Source: Zygaena filipendulae
Taxonomy: Eukaryota; Arthropoda; Insecta; Lepidoptera; Zygaenidae
DNA: 64,000 nucleotides
Assembly (NCBI GenBank): GCA_907165275.2
Contig: OU015672.1
Coordinates: 1,346,501 to 1,410,500, forward strand
Direction of reading: 5' to 3'
Of the stretch, positions 52,216-62,262 are shown piece by piece. The notes beneath the pieces are model-generated. The model saw only the letters and a program-made list of their open reading frames with translations. It was not told where the DNA came from and searched no databases. Numbering within the stretch: position 1 is the first letter of the stretch; the number at the start of each line of letters is the position of its first letter. The position numbers and the translations under genes were made by a program.

Positions 52216-55055
52216 ATAAAAATTTAGGGGAAAATTTGTTAATCGTACTATAACATATTAATGCCGCAATTTTTAAGTATAAATTATTAATTGTATAGAA
52301 ATTTTGATATTAAAAATGTTTCTTAAAAAAAATCTAGATATTTTTGCTTTTGATCAATTTTTTTTTTATGAAAACCAATATTTTTATAAACTTAATAATA
52401 TGATTTTATTTTGGGAGATTAAGGGAAATTTGACTTAACCTTTAGGGCTAAATGCTATCTTTAGGGGTAAATGTTTTCGAGAGTTGGTAACACTGAAAAA
52501 AAATCATGAAAAGATTTAATTTTGGATTTAAAATTTATCACAAGTTTTCACAAGAAAAAGAAGTTTTTAATTTACGAAAAGGACTATCTAGTGTTAAGTG
52601 ACGATCTAACGAACATCAGAGAAATGTGACTCAAACGTTTAAGGGGAAAAGGATTTTAACCGTTGACAAGTTTTGCTTAACTAAATCTGGCGAACTGCCT
52701 ATCCAACCCTCTTTTCTGCAAAGGAAATTGAAGATGGCATTCACCGTCAAATCGGTGGAGCCATAAAACCACAAATTGGAATTGGAAGTTGGCATTTCAT
52801 TCAGATCATTGGACGACAAAGGTTAGGTTAGTTCTTAGTTTGTATAAAAATAGTTGCTATCTGCATCTCTTTGTACCTGCATAGTTCTTCTGAACAAAAA
52901 ATAGAACAGATTTGAATGCAGTTTTCACTATCTTGTACCTACTTACTGTCAAGTTTTTGGAAAAGTTTATACACATACCTAAACGGAATCTATGGATGTG
53001 GGGAACAGCTATTGTACAGTAATTTACTTAAATCTGGGTAGATCCTGTTCAGTCTAGTTAGTACAGTACCTAGTATTTCAGGGTCCAATTTTTGTCTCAG
53101 ATTGTGGAGTAGATGATATTATGCTTTAAGGTACAAAAATATGATTTTATTAGTACCTACTTACATATTTATAGCATATTTATAGCTTATATTTTTCTAT
53201 TACATTTCAGATAAGCTTGATGATCACACCTGCAATACCTGTCATGACCATACCTAGCAAGCCATCAAAGCCACTGCTGGTAATTAGTTGCTAAATTATA
53301 TTTTAAATTACTGTTTAGTTCAATATACTATTAAGAAAGTATTTAGACTTTTATTAATCAATAAAAAATGTATTGTTACATAAGTTTTGTAATTTACAGA
53401 TCAGCTGGATAAATTAAGTTCATATTTATAGCAATACCCATTCATTCATAAACGGTAGGTATGTCCATTGATTTTTTTTTACAATTTTCTGTTTACAGAT
53501 TGAATAAAGATGGGGTTTAACATCCACAAGTGAAATTCCATATGACCCACCTGGTAATTTGTTTTTATTTTTTTTATTTTGTTTTGTTTTTATTATGTTT
53601 GCGTGAAAGAGTAACAAACATCCATCCATACAAACTTTCGTATGTATAATATTAGTAAGGATATCCTAACATAATAATAAATAAAGTCCTCCACCGTGTC
53701 TGTCTGTCTGTTCGCGATAAATTCAAAAACTACCGAACAGACTTTCATACGGCTGTCACCAATAGATAGAGTGATGAGAAAGATTAGGCATATAATTTGT
53801 CAGTGTTTTGTGTATATTGGTTGAAATATAACAATATTTTTGAAAGTGTCGTAAAAAATACTTTGTTATGCTTTCACACGTTAACGACTCTACCAATCAC
53901 CACGAAATTTTGCATACACGTCAAGGCTAAAGAGATCTTTGAAATTACCGCCGGTGCAACCGGGGAAACAGGTAGTAAATCCTTCCTATTATAAATGCAA
54001 AAGTGAGTTTGATTGTTTGTTTGTAACGCTTTCACGCCTTAACGGCTGAACCGATCATCACGAAATGTATGAAACATGTTGTCAGGTGTAGAGAAGGACA
54101 TAGGGTACTTTTCATCCCGGAATTCCCACGGGTACTCTAAAATTTCCGTGGGTAAAACTGCGAGGAACAGCTAGTTATATAATGACTACCTATATGTCTT
54201 AAATATGCATAGACAGCTAACTTATTAATAAGAAATCAGTTTTTTCATGTATGTATTTTTAGACATAATTGTTTCTTTACCAACTTTGAGTGCAACTAAT
54301 AAAGATGCATTTGCTATTAGTATTTTGTTTAAAGCACGATAGCAAGAATTAAATTTTAATAAAAATTATAATGAGCTTTTTTTGTTTAGGTAAAGTGACC
54401 CGAACACCTAAAAGAACTGCACAGGAGGAGGCTCATTGAAAAATTGGGAAGGCTTTTGGCCAAATCCAAGCTACTGTTTACAGAATATAAAAATCTACTG
54501 AATACAGAAATTAAAAAATAAATGTTTCAATAAATAAAAATATATGTATTTTATTTCTTAGACAAAAACCAATAATTTTATAATCTAGAAAAGGGCTAGG
54601 TCCAGGAATTTGTATGGGCTGTGTGACTATGTTTCCTTCGCCTACTATTTTTCTAGTTTTATAATTAAAAAAAAAGGTCCGGGAATTTGTTTTGGCTGTG
54701 TGACTATGTTTCCTCCGCTTACCATTTTTCTAGTTTTATAATTTAAAAAAAAACGAACTGTCGTGTTCTAAATTGCAAATACTGTCAGTTGTATAAGGAC
54801 CAAAACGAATGTAGGGGAGATGTCCGTCTGATACGGTAGTATCTCTAAGTAGTTTGTGACTATGGAGCATATGGAGTGGAGACCAGTGTTGCTAGTTTTT
54901 ATTTACTGAATTGCCAGTATTGTTTTAAATTATTTAACTCAAACGGATTAAAATAAATACTTAAAAGCTTTATAGAACTCGCACTCTGCCGGCGTCCGAT
55001 AGTTTTTTAAATTTAATAATGACTTGACAACTAGGGCTTTAGCCTAAACTTAGAC
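52216..55055. other. Non-coding region with exon-like segments
   Basis: No clear protein gene. Three short segments have splice-like borders: 53,211-53,280 (TTTCAG|...|GTAATT), 53,500-53,551 (TTTACAG|...|GTAATT) and 54,391-54,520, which follows TTTGTTTAG and ends with AATAAATGTTTCAATAAATAAA polyadenylation-like signals. Their frames do not join. A spliced non-coding RNA is possible. A Helitron-like copy (53,980-54,174) with a second fragment before it (about 53,870-53,975) and a 3' fragment (53,600-53,662, reversed) lie here. 54,595-54,675 is tandemly repeated at 54,675-54,750. Confidence 0.4.
53980..54174 (+). mobile_element. Helitron-like repeat
   Basis: It starts TCCTTCCTATTATAAATG and ends GGAACAGCTAG followed by T, with the CCGTGGGTAAAACTGCG region before the end. 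Confidence 0.65.
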
Positions 55056-55218
55056 TTGGAGGGATTTGAGCAGAAGTGGACGTAAGTTTTTTATTTGTCT
55101 GTTTTACAAATTAGTTTATCGTCGATTTTGCTTATGCAATTGGATCACTATTATTAGTGATCCATTAGTGATGAACGTGTAAGGAAACATCAAACAGTGA
55201 AATAAGATGAAATGGGGC

Positions 55219-55682
55219 TGTTACGGACAGCCAGCCGATTTGGGCAAAGATGTGCGTGACGGGCGCTGTAGTATAAGATTTAGAATAAGACATAGATATA
55301 GATTATAGACATTAAGTGATTAGTAATTATTATAGGAATAAACAAAACTCGACCTTGGGGCCCGCCCGCTAGTAGAAAGACACATGCCATCTCGTTCACT
55401 CACTCTAGCTAAGCTTGTTAGAAAGAGTGAGGTGATAAAGAAGGGGATGGCATGGTTGCAGGTGGGAGATTACGTATACCTACCTGCTTGTCTATAAATA
55501 GTTGAACATTCGGTTCACTCGTGCATTTTGCCATTCGCGCGGCGGCGGGCCACAAGGGAGCAGGAAGTCAAGACCAGTGCAGTGTTATTATTTTCAACGC
55601 TCCCCGTTCTAACCTCAAAGTTAACCTATTAATACAGTCCACAACAATCGTAGTCAGGGAAAAGGCGAAAGTGTCGTCTACA
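55219..55682 (+). repeat. 5' LTR of the BEL/Pao element
   Basis: A 464-base LTR. CTATAAATAG near 55,491 is a good TATA box, so the RNA would start about 30 bases later. The sequence ends TGTCGTCTACA. Confidence 0.9.
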
Positions 55683-55686
55683 GTCT

Positions 55687-55710
55687 TGGTCCATACGAGC
55701 CGAATCGAAC
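55687..55710 (+). promoter_or_regulatory. Candidate tRNA primer-binding site
   Basis: TGGTCCATACGAGCCG starts four bases after the LTR. Its inverse complement ends in CCA and contains a GTTCGATTC T-loop, as a tRNA 3' end would. I cannot name the tRNA. Confidence 0.55.
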
Positions 55711-55730
55711 TACAGCCGCAATCGCCCGCC

Positions 55731-56125
55731 GCCGCCGCCGCTGCAATTGCTTGCCGTCACCGCATTGAAGAAGAAGCCACGTGACCGCGCCGCCGCTGCA
55801 ATTGCTTGCCGTCACCGCATTGAAGAAGAAGCCACGTGACCGCGCCGCCGCCGCAATTGCTCGCCGTCACCGCATTGAAGAAGAAGCCACGTGACCGCGC
55901 CGCCGCCGCAATTGCTCGCCGTCACTGCATTGAAGAAGAAGCCACGTGACCGCGCCGCCGCCGCAATTGCTCGCCGTCACCGCATTGAAGAAGAAGCCAC
56001 GTGACCGCGCCGCCGCCGCAATTGCTCGCCGTCACTGCATTGAAGAAGAAACCACGTGACCGCGCCGCCGCCGCAATTGCTCGCCGTCACCGCATTGAAG
56101 AAGAAGCCACGTGACCGCGCCGCCG
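55731..56125 (+). repeat. 55-base tandem array in the BEL/Pao leader
   Basis: Seven copies of a 55-base unit. GCCACGTGACCGCGCCGCC starts at 55776, 55831, 55886, 55941, 55996, 56051 (ACCACG) and 56106. Since 55 is not a multiple of three, it does not encode a protein repeat. Each unit has a CACGTG E-box. Confidence 0.9.
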
Positions 56126-56139
56126 CCACAATCGACGTA

Positions 56140-56780
56140 CCGCCGCACCTCTCCGCTTGGTGCCGCCGTGCTGTGTAATCCACGTGGTCGTGCCGCATAA
56201 CCTAAGCGACCACACTCGGTTGGTCGCCGCCGCACCGCCGCACCTCCTTCGCTTGGTGCCGCCACGCTGCATAACCTACGAGACCACGCTCGCCGAGTCG
56301 CCACCGTGCCGCCGCACCTCATACGCCTTGGTGCCGCCGCTCCGTGTTACTCACGTGGTCAAGCCGTATAACCTATACGACCACACTCGGTTGGTCGCCG
56401 CCGCACCGCCGCACCTCCTTCGCTTGGTGCCGCCACGCTGCATAACCTACGGGACCACGCTCGCCGAGTCGCCACCGTGCCGCCGCACCTCATAGACGTA
56501 TAACCTACGCAACCACACTCGGTTGGTTGCCCACGCGCCGCCGCACCTCATTCGCTTGGTGCCGCCACGCTGCATAACCTACGGGACCACGTTCGCCGAG
56601 TAGTCACCGTGCCGCCGCACCTCATACGCCTTGGTGCCGCCGCTCCACGCTACTCACGTGGTCAAGCTGCGTAACCAACGCGACCGCACTTGGTTGGTCG
56701 CCGTCGCGCCGCCGCACCGCCTTCGCTTGGTGCCGCCGTGCCACACAATCTATGTCATGCTGTGGAACTCGCGTAGCTGG
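56140..56780 (+). repeat. Second, longer-period array in the BEL/Pao leader
   Basis: Imperfect units share CTTCGCTTGGTGCCGCC, ACGCTGCATAACCTACG and CCACACTCGGTTGGTCGCCG in varying order and spacing, about 130-175 bases apart. The region is GC-rich and has no continuous frame that leads into the Gag-Pol ORF. Confidence 0.8.
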
Positions 56781-56843
56781 CTCGCCGTTGCAACCCACAT
56801 CACGGTATAACCGCTGACGCACGTTTAGTCGCCGCTGCCTACG

Positions 56844-59800
56844 ATGTTTGTCACAAGAAGCCAGGGTGAAGCCACTACAACGCAGGCTGAGAAAAAGGGC
56901 ACCAGAAACTCTGCACCTCCCGGTCGGTCGTATGAAGAACTTTCTGCCGCTGCTTCGGTGTCAACCAGAATACGAGAGTTACACCGTGCCGGCAGTGGCA
57001 CCTCTGCCGATCGTGGAGCTCCACCCGTGGATACAGCTATAAACCGCACGTTTGCAAATATCGAATACCGCCCAACGTCACCGTCTCGATCTCCAATGAT
57101 AGCGAGCGATGTGCAGTCACGCATAAGAGAGGCGAAGAGGGCTGCTAGAGAAAAGCTCATGAGGCTTCAGTTGGAGTTGCGGTTGCAAATGGAGGCGGAG
57201 CTCATGCAAGCTTCTCTGGCTGAAGAGATTGAAGAAATAAGGAGCATGGGCAGAAAACGAAGCTCTGTGACGATGGAAAAGCCCACAACAGAGACTGCAC
57301 TTAACAACCGAGCGAGTGGTAGCGATTCGCTCGCTCGACGGGGGGAGGAACGGCCAGAAGAAGCAGCCGCGTCCCAGGAGTACCATCGTCAGGTACACCA
57401 ACCGATTGGGCAAGGAGATGCAACACTTCCTCCGCAGCAGCCAATAGCTGAAAGAAGATCCGCGAACGAGAGATCATCGGACCAAAGATCAGCTGGTAGG
57501 AAGCCAGCTGCACCCATCGATAGGACCATCACAGAAAACAGAGAGCCCTGTCCCTGCTGTGGTGGCATCCATGAAGCCCCCAACTGTCCGAAGATAAAAG
57601 ATAGGACCATCACAGAAAACAGAGAGCCCTGTCCCTGCTGTGGTGGCACCCATGAAGCCATCAAGTGTCCGAAGACGAAAGCTATGGACTCGGACGCCAG
57701 GTGGAAATGGGCTAAGGAAACCAACGCATGCTTCAAGTATCTCGGCTTGAAGCACCGACGAAGAGGCTGCCGAGCCAAGAGATGTGGAGTGGAAGACTGC
57801 ACCCGAACGCATTACCCACTACTGCATATTCGTCGCCCTGAGGCGCAGACTGCAACCCACGAAACCGTGCCAGACACACCGAAGGCACCGTACCAGGAGG
57901 ACGTGCTATCGATAGCCGTCCCAGAGATTGACGGTGTGTTGCTGAAAGTATGCCCGATCGTAGTTCAAGGGCCCCAGGGATGGAACAACACGTACGCCCT
58001 GCTGGACGAGGGGTCGACCATCACGTTGATCGACAAAGATCTCGCTGACATCATCGGAGCGTCCGGTGATGTAGCCCCACTAAGGATGAGAGTATTCCGG
58101 GGTACAGCAGTAGAATATGATAATCGACGCGTACAAATTTCCATCAAAGGCAAGAACGATCAGGGAAAAACGCAATACAGCATCGTGGCACGCGCAAGAA
58201 AGAGATTGCAGCTGCGTCAGCAAAACATCCCGCGGAAACAAGTACGCCACTTGAAGGGACTAGAAGAAGCTTGCGTACAAGACGCAAAACCACGGCTCCT
58301 GATCGGTACGGATAACTGGCACTTGATGGTAACCAGTGAAGTCAGGATGGGAGAAACGGATAAACCAGCCGCAGCCAAGATGAAGTTAGGCTGGATTGTA
58401 TACACTGTACTGCACATTAGCGCATCGGGCTCAAAGCACAGGGGGACCCCCAGCAACAAGCAACAGGACGCGCTAATACGTGCACATCACCAGATTGATT
58501 CGCTGAGGATTGATACCACAAGGAAAGCCTTACCTACAGATCAGCAAGCCATAACACTCTTCAAAAGGACCACGCAACGCCTCGATGACCGTTTTGAGGT
58601 GGGATTGCCGTGGCGAGAAGAGGATATGCGAATGCCAAGCAACTATGGAGCAGCCTATCGTCGTTTGCTCTCCATAGAGCGAAAGATGGACAGAGATCCG
58701 AAGTACAAGCAGCAGTATACTGCTCAAATACAGAACTTATTGGAGAAAGGTTACGCGGAACCTTGTGAGGAAGACACGACCGAACACCCGCGGCGGTGGT
58801 TTCTTCCACACTTTGGAGTGAGGAATCCTAACAAGCCCGAAAAGCTACGGCTTGTGTTCGACGCAGCAGCGGTATCCGGGGGAGTATGCCTGAACGATTA
58901 TCTATTGGAGGGCCCGGACCTGCTGGAGGATTTGCCAGGAATACTTTTCCGGTTCAGAGAGGGCGAGGTCGCTGTGACCGCTGACATACAGGAAATGTTC
59001 CTGAGAATAAGGATACGAAGGGAGGATCAGCCGGCGCAACTATTCTTGTGGCGGGGGGAGAATCGTAGTAAAGCCCCTAGTACATTCATAATGCGCTCGC
59101 TCATCTTCGGAGCATCGAGCTCACCATTCTTGGCACATAGTGTACGGAACAGGAACGCCATAGATTATGAAAAAAGCCATCCTCGAGCTTATAACGCCAT
59201 AACCAAGAGTCATTACATGGACGACTTTGTGGAGAGCTTCGCCAGCGAAGAAGAAGCACTCAAAACAGTAAATGAGGTAACGGAAGTGCATTCCCACGCG
59301 AACTTTCGACTGCGAGGCTGGAGCACAAACCGTACGGCTGTTTTGAAGGACATCGCAAAAGAGCTTTGGAGTTCAGCGATTACTCAACTGGGCCCCAACG
59401 ATAAGATCTTGGGACTGTACTGGGATGCTAGTCGAGACCGTTTGGGATTCAATACAGCGCTGCATAGGGTACCTATGTCGGTGCGAAATCGTGAACGAGC
59501 GCCAACGAAGAGAGAGGCTTTGAGCGCTGTTATGTCATTATACGACCCGCTAGGTCTGCTAAGTCATTTCACGATTAACGCTAAAATTATTCTGCAGCAG
59601 CTGTGGAAGATAGAATTAGGCTGGGATGAGCCACTACCGGAAAAGGAAGCAGAAGACTTTGACTGCTGGATGAGAGGACTAACAGACGTCTCAGGTCTAC
59701 GATTACCCAGAACATATTTCTCGGGAACGTTCGAAGAGCTCCAATTACACGTGTTCACCGACGCTAGTGAGCAAGCGTACGCGACAGCTGCTTACTGGCG

Positions 59801-61760
59801 GGTGAAGTACGAGGATCGAATAGAAACAACATTGGTAGCGGCCAAAGCTAAGGTAGCACCAAAGAAATCGCAGACTATGCCGCGAATGGAGTTACAAGCT
59901 GCTTTGATCGGTACGAGATTAGCGGAAGCAGTAAAAAAAGGGCATCGAGTCCGGCCAGTAAGAACCGTATTCTGGACTGACTCGACAACAGTCCTGTACT
60001 GGATAAGGAAGGACGCCAAGAAATACACGCCGTTCGTCGCTCATAGACTAGGAGAGATAGCCGAAAGCACATCTCCTGACCAGTGGAGATGGGTTCCAAC
60101 GACCGATAATGTAGCAGACGAGGCTACTAGATTGAATCTGGAGATCAGCCTAAATTCGGGAGAACGATGGTTCACCGGTCCGACATTTCTCAAGGAGGAA
60201 GAGGGCAAGTGGCCCCAAGAGAATCCAAACCAGGAACCTTGGACAGAAGAAGATGCGCACGATGATGTTTACACTGTAACGGAACCAACGAGATCCTGCC
60301 TGCCAGAGGTGGGCCGGTTCTCTAAGCACGAGAGGTTAATAAGAGCAACGGCAAGGCTGTTTCAGTACCTCGACAACCTGGCTCGACTGGTACGTAGACA
60401 GCCAAAAAGGGATTTGGAGCTTCAAGACTTGCAGCGGGCGGAACTTGAATGGATCAAGCAAGTTCAAATTGAGAGTTTCCCACAAGAGTTAGCGGATCTT
60501 CAATCGGAGAAGAAGGCTGTGAAAAGGAGCAGCCCGCTTTGGAAGCTTGATCCCGTAATAAAGCAAGATATAGTCAGACTAAGAGGGCGTATAGGGGCCG
60601 CTAACGTTGAAGAACAGGTCAAACGCCCGGCGATACTAGATGGGAGACACCCGTATGTCCGGCTTATGATCGCTGCACTCCACGAACGATGCGGCCATGC
60701 CAACAACGAGAGAGTTGTAAACGACATACGGCAGAGATACTACGTGTTTCATCTACGCCCAACCGTGCGATCAGTGGCGCACCAATGCACGACATGTCGC
60801 ATAAGAAAAACGATGCCAAAGACGCCAGCCAAAGGAGATTTGCCAATAACTAGGCTAACCTCCCACTGTCGACCGTTCACCCACTTGGGAATAGACTATT
60901 TTGGTCCAATGGACGTGACAATTGGACGGCGACATGAGAAGCGCTGGGGTGCCTTGTTTACCTGCTTTAGTACCAGAGCCGTGCATTTGGAACTAGTGTC
61001 GTCACTATCGACTGATTCCGCCATCATGGCCATCAGGAGGATGGCCGCCAGAAGAGGATGGCCGAGGATCATTTATAGTGATAACGGCACCAACTTTCGT
61101 GGGGCCGATGCTGAACTCCGGAAGGCATTCAATGAGTGGGAGCCTGAGTTAAAGAATTTCGCTCTCCAGCATCGAATTGACTGGAGATTCATCCCCCCTG
61201 GGGCGCCAAATCAAGGAGGCGCCTGGGAGCGATTGGTGCGCTCGGTCAAGACGGCGCTTGGCTCGGCTCTCGACGCGCAAGCACCTAAAGAGGAAGTCTT
61301 GCGGACTGTGCTCACAGAAGCGGAGCATTCTGTGAACTCCCGTCCGCTCACGTATGTGCCAGTAGGGCCCGACGACGATGAAGCTCTGACTCCGAACCAC
61401 TTCCTCTTAGGTTCACCGAGCGGACTACCAACAACCGGCACCTGCAAACTCGCGGATAGAAGGGCTTGGAGAGCAAGTCAGGCTCTTGCGGACGCGTTCT
61501 GGGGGCGGTGGGTACGCGAATACCTACCCAATCTGGTGCCCAGAGGAGTTTCCGAGGACCCACGACACAAGAACCTTCGGGAAGGCGACGTCGTGATTAT
61601 CGCCGATCCGAGCATGCCAAGAAATGTATGGCCGCGGGGAATCGTCGAGCGAGTCTACCCTGGGCCAGACGGTGGAGTCCGAAGCGCCGACATCAGGACA
61701 CGGGGAGGAGTGTTCTGGCGCCCAACATCGAGACTGGCAGTCCTCCCGGTTGAGGAGTGA
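56844..61760 (+). CDS. BEL/Pao Gag-Pol polyprotein
   Basis: A single 1,638 aa ORF. Residues 1-230 are charged and helical (REAKRAAREKLMRLQLELRL). Two copies of a zinc-knuckle-like CPCCGG-x-HEA-x2-CP follow at about 235 and 261, from a tandem duplication. A third Cys/His cluster is at about 295-330. The protease has the active motif LLDEGSTITLID (about 382). Reverse transcriptase spans about 620-850 with HYMDDFVESF (about 788) as its catalytic box, followed by the Pao-type region with ILGLYWD. RNase H begins at VFTDASEQAYA (about 970). The integrase zinc finger is HERCGHANNERV...CTTCRIRK (about 1280-1315). The integrase core has GIDYFGPMD, YSDNGTNFRG and GGAWERLVRS (about 1349, 1411, 1458). 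The C-terminus (DUF5641-like) ends GVFWRPTSRLAVLPVEE. I do not see the usual Pao Gag segment (DUF1759-like), so Gag may be shortened. No stops or frameshifts. Confidence 0.95.
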   Translation: MFVTRSQGEATTTQAEKKGTRNSAPPGRSYEELSAAASVSTRIRELHRAGSGTSADRGAPPVDTAINRTFANIEYRPTSPSRSPMIASDVQSRIREAKRAAREKLMRLQLELRLQMEAELMQASLAEEIEEIRSMGRKRSSVTMEKPTTETALNNRASGSDSLARRGEERPEEAAASQEYHRQVHQPIGQGDATLPPQQPIAERRSANERSSDQRSAGRKPAAPIDRTITENREPCPCCGGIHEAPNCPKIKDRTITENREPCPCCGGTHEAIKCPKTKAMDSDARWKWAKETNACFKYLGLKHRRRGCRAKRCGVEDCTRTHYPLLHIRRPEAQTATHETVPDTPKAPYQEDVLSIAVPEIDGVLLKVCPIVVQGPQGWNNTYALLDEGSTITLIDKDLADIIGASGDVAPLRMRVFRGTAVEYDNRRVQISIKGKNDQGKTQYSIVARARKRLQLRQQNIPRKQVRHLKGLEEACVQDAKPRLLIGTDNWHLMVTSEVRMGETDKPAAAKMKLGWIVYTVLHISASGSKHRGTPSNKQQDALIRAHHQIDSLRIDTTRKALPTDQQAITLFKRTTQRLDDRFEVGLPWREEDMRMPSNYGAAYRRLLSIERKMDRDPKYKQQYTAQIQNLLEKGYAEPCEEDTTEHPRRWFLPHFGVRNPNKPEKLRLVFDAAAVSGGVCLNDYLLEGPDLLEDLPGILFRFREGEVAVTADIQEMFLRIRIRREDQPAQLFLWRGENRSKAPSTFIMRSLIFGASSSPFLAHSVRNRNAIDYEKSHPRAYNAITKSHYMDDFVESFASEEEALKTVNEVTEVHSHANFRLRGWSTNRTAVLKDIAKELWSSAITQLGPNDKILGLYWDASRDRLGFNTALHRVPMSVRNRERAPTKREALSAVMSLYDPLGLLSHFTINAKIILQQLWKIELGWDEPLPEKEAEDFDCWMRGLTDVSGLRLPRTYFSGTFEELQLHVFTDASEQAYATAAYWRVKYEDRIETTLVAAKAKVAPKKSQTMPRMELQAALIGTRLAEAVKKGHRVRPVRTVFWTDSTTVLYWIRKDAKKYTPFVAHRLGEIAESTSPDQWRWVPTTDNVADEATRLNLEISLNSGERWFTGPTFLKEEEGKWPQENPNQEPWTEEDAHDDVYTVTEPTRSCLPEVGRFSKHERLIRATARLFQYLDNLARLVRRQPKRDLELQDLQRAELEWIKQVQIESFPQELADLQSEKKAVKRSSPLWKLDPVIKQDIVRLRGRIGAANVEEQVKRPAILDGRHPYVRLMIAALHERCGHANNERVVNDIRQRYYVFHLRPTVRSVAHQCTTCRIRKTMPKTPAKGDLPITRLTSHCRPFTHLGIDYFGPMDVTIGRRHEKRWGALFTCFSTRAVHLELVSSLSTDSAIMAIRRMAARRGWPRIIYSDNGTNFRGADAELRKAFNEWEPELKNFALQHRIDWRFIPPGAPNQGGAWERLVRSVKTALGSALDAQAPKEEVLRTVLTEAEHSVNSRPLTYVPVGPDDDEALTPNHFLLGSPSGLPTTGTCKLADRRAWRASQALADAFWGRWVREYLPNLVPRGVSEDPRHKNLREGDVVIIADPSMPRNVWPRGIVERVYPGPDGGVRSADIRTRGGVFWRPTSRLAVLPVEE

Positions 61761-61793
61761 GGCTTCGACGGGGAGTCTTCGCCGGGGGGAGAC

Positions 61794-62257
61794 TGTTACG
61801 GACAGCCAGCCGATTTGGGCAAAGATGTGCGTGACGGGCGCTGTAGTATAAGATTTAGAATAAGACATAGATATAGATTATAGACATTAAGTGATTAGTA
61901 ATTATTATAGGAATAAACAAAACTCGACCTTGGGGCCCGCCCGCTAGTAGAAAGACACATGCCATCTCGTTCACTCACTCTAGCTAAGCTTGTTAGAAAG
62001 AGTGAGGTGATAAAGAAGGGGATGGCATGGTTGCAGGTGGGAGATTACGTATACCTACCTGCTTGTCTATAAATAGTTGAACATTCGGTTCACTCGTGCA
62101 TTTTGCCATTCGCGCGGCGGCGGGCCACAAGGGAGCAGGAAGTCAAGACCAGTGCAGTGTTATTATTTTCAACGCTCCCCGTTCTAACCTCAAAGTTAAC
62201 CTATTAATACAGTCCACAACAATCGTAGTCAGGGAAAAGGCGAAAGTGTCGTCTACA
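61794..62257 (+). repeat. 3' LTR of the BEL/Pao element
   Basis: A 464-base LTR that I find identical to the left one in the segments compared. It begins just after GCCGGGGGGAGAC and ends TCGTCTACA before the GGGGC duplication. Confidence 0.9.
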
Positions 62258-62262
62258 GGGGC

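Larger units (their letters stand above)
55219..62257 (+). mobile_element. BEL/Pao LTR retrotransposon, apparently young
   Basis: The element is 7,039 bases, with two 464-base LTRs (55219-55682 and 61794-62257), both TGTTACGGAC...TCGTCTACA, that look identical by eye. It is flanked by the 5 bp duplication GGGGC (55214-55218 and 62258-62262). A primer-binding site candidate starts at 55687 and a purine-rich tract GCCGGGGGGAGAC precedes the right LTR. One long ORF encodes Gag and Pol. It is inserted into an older dispersed repeat, whose halves resume on either side. No envelope-like ORF is present. Confidence 0.95.

Noticed and set aside
55731..56780. CRISPR-like repeat array
   Set aside because: Units follow each other with no unique spacers, and they lie inside an animal retrotransposon leader.
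61761..61793. Envelope gene after BEL/Pao Pol
   Set aside because: Only 33 bases separate the Pol stop from the right LTR.
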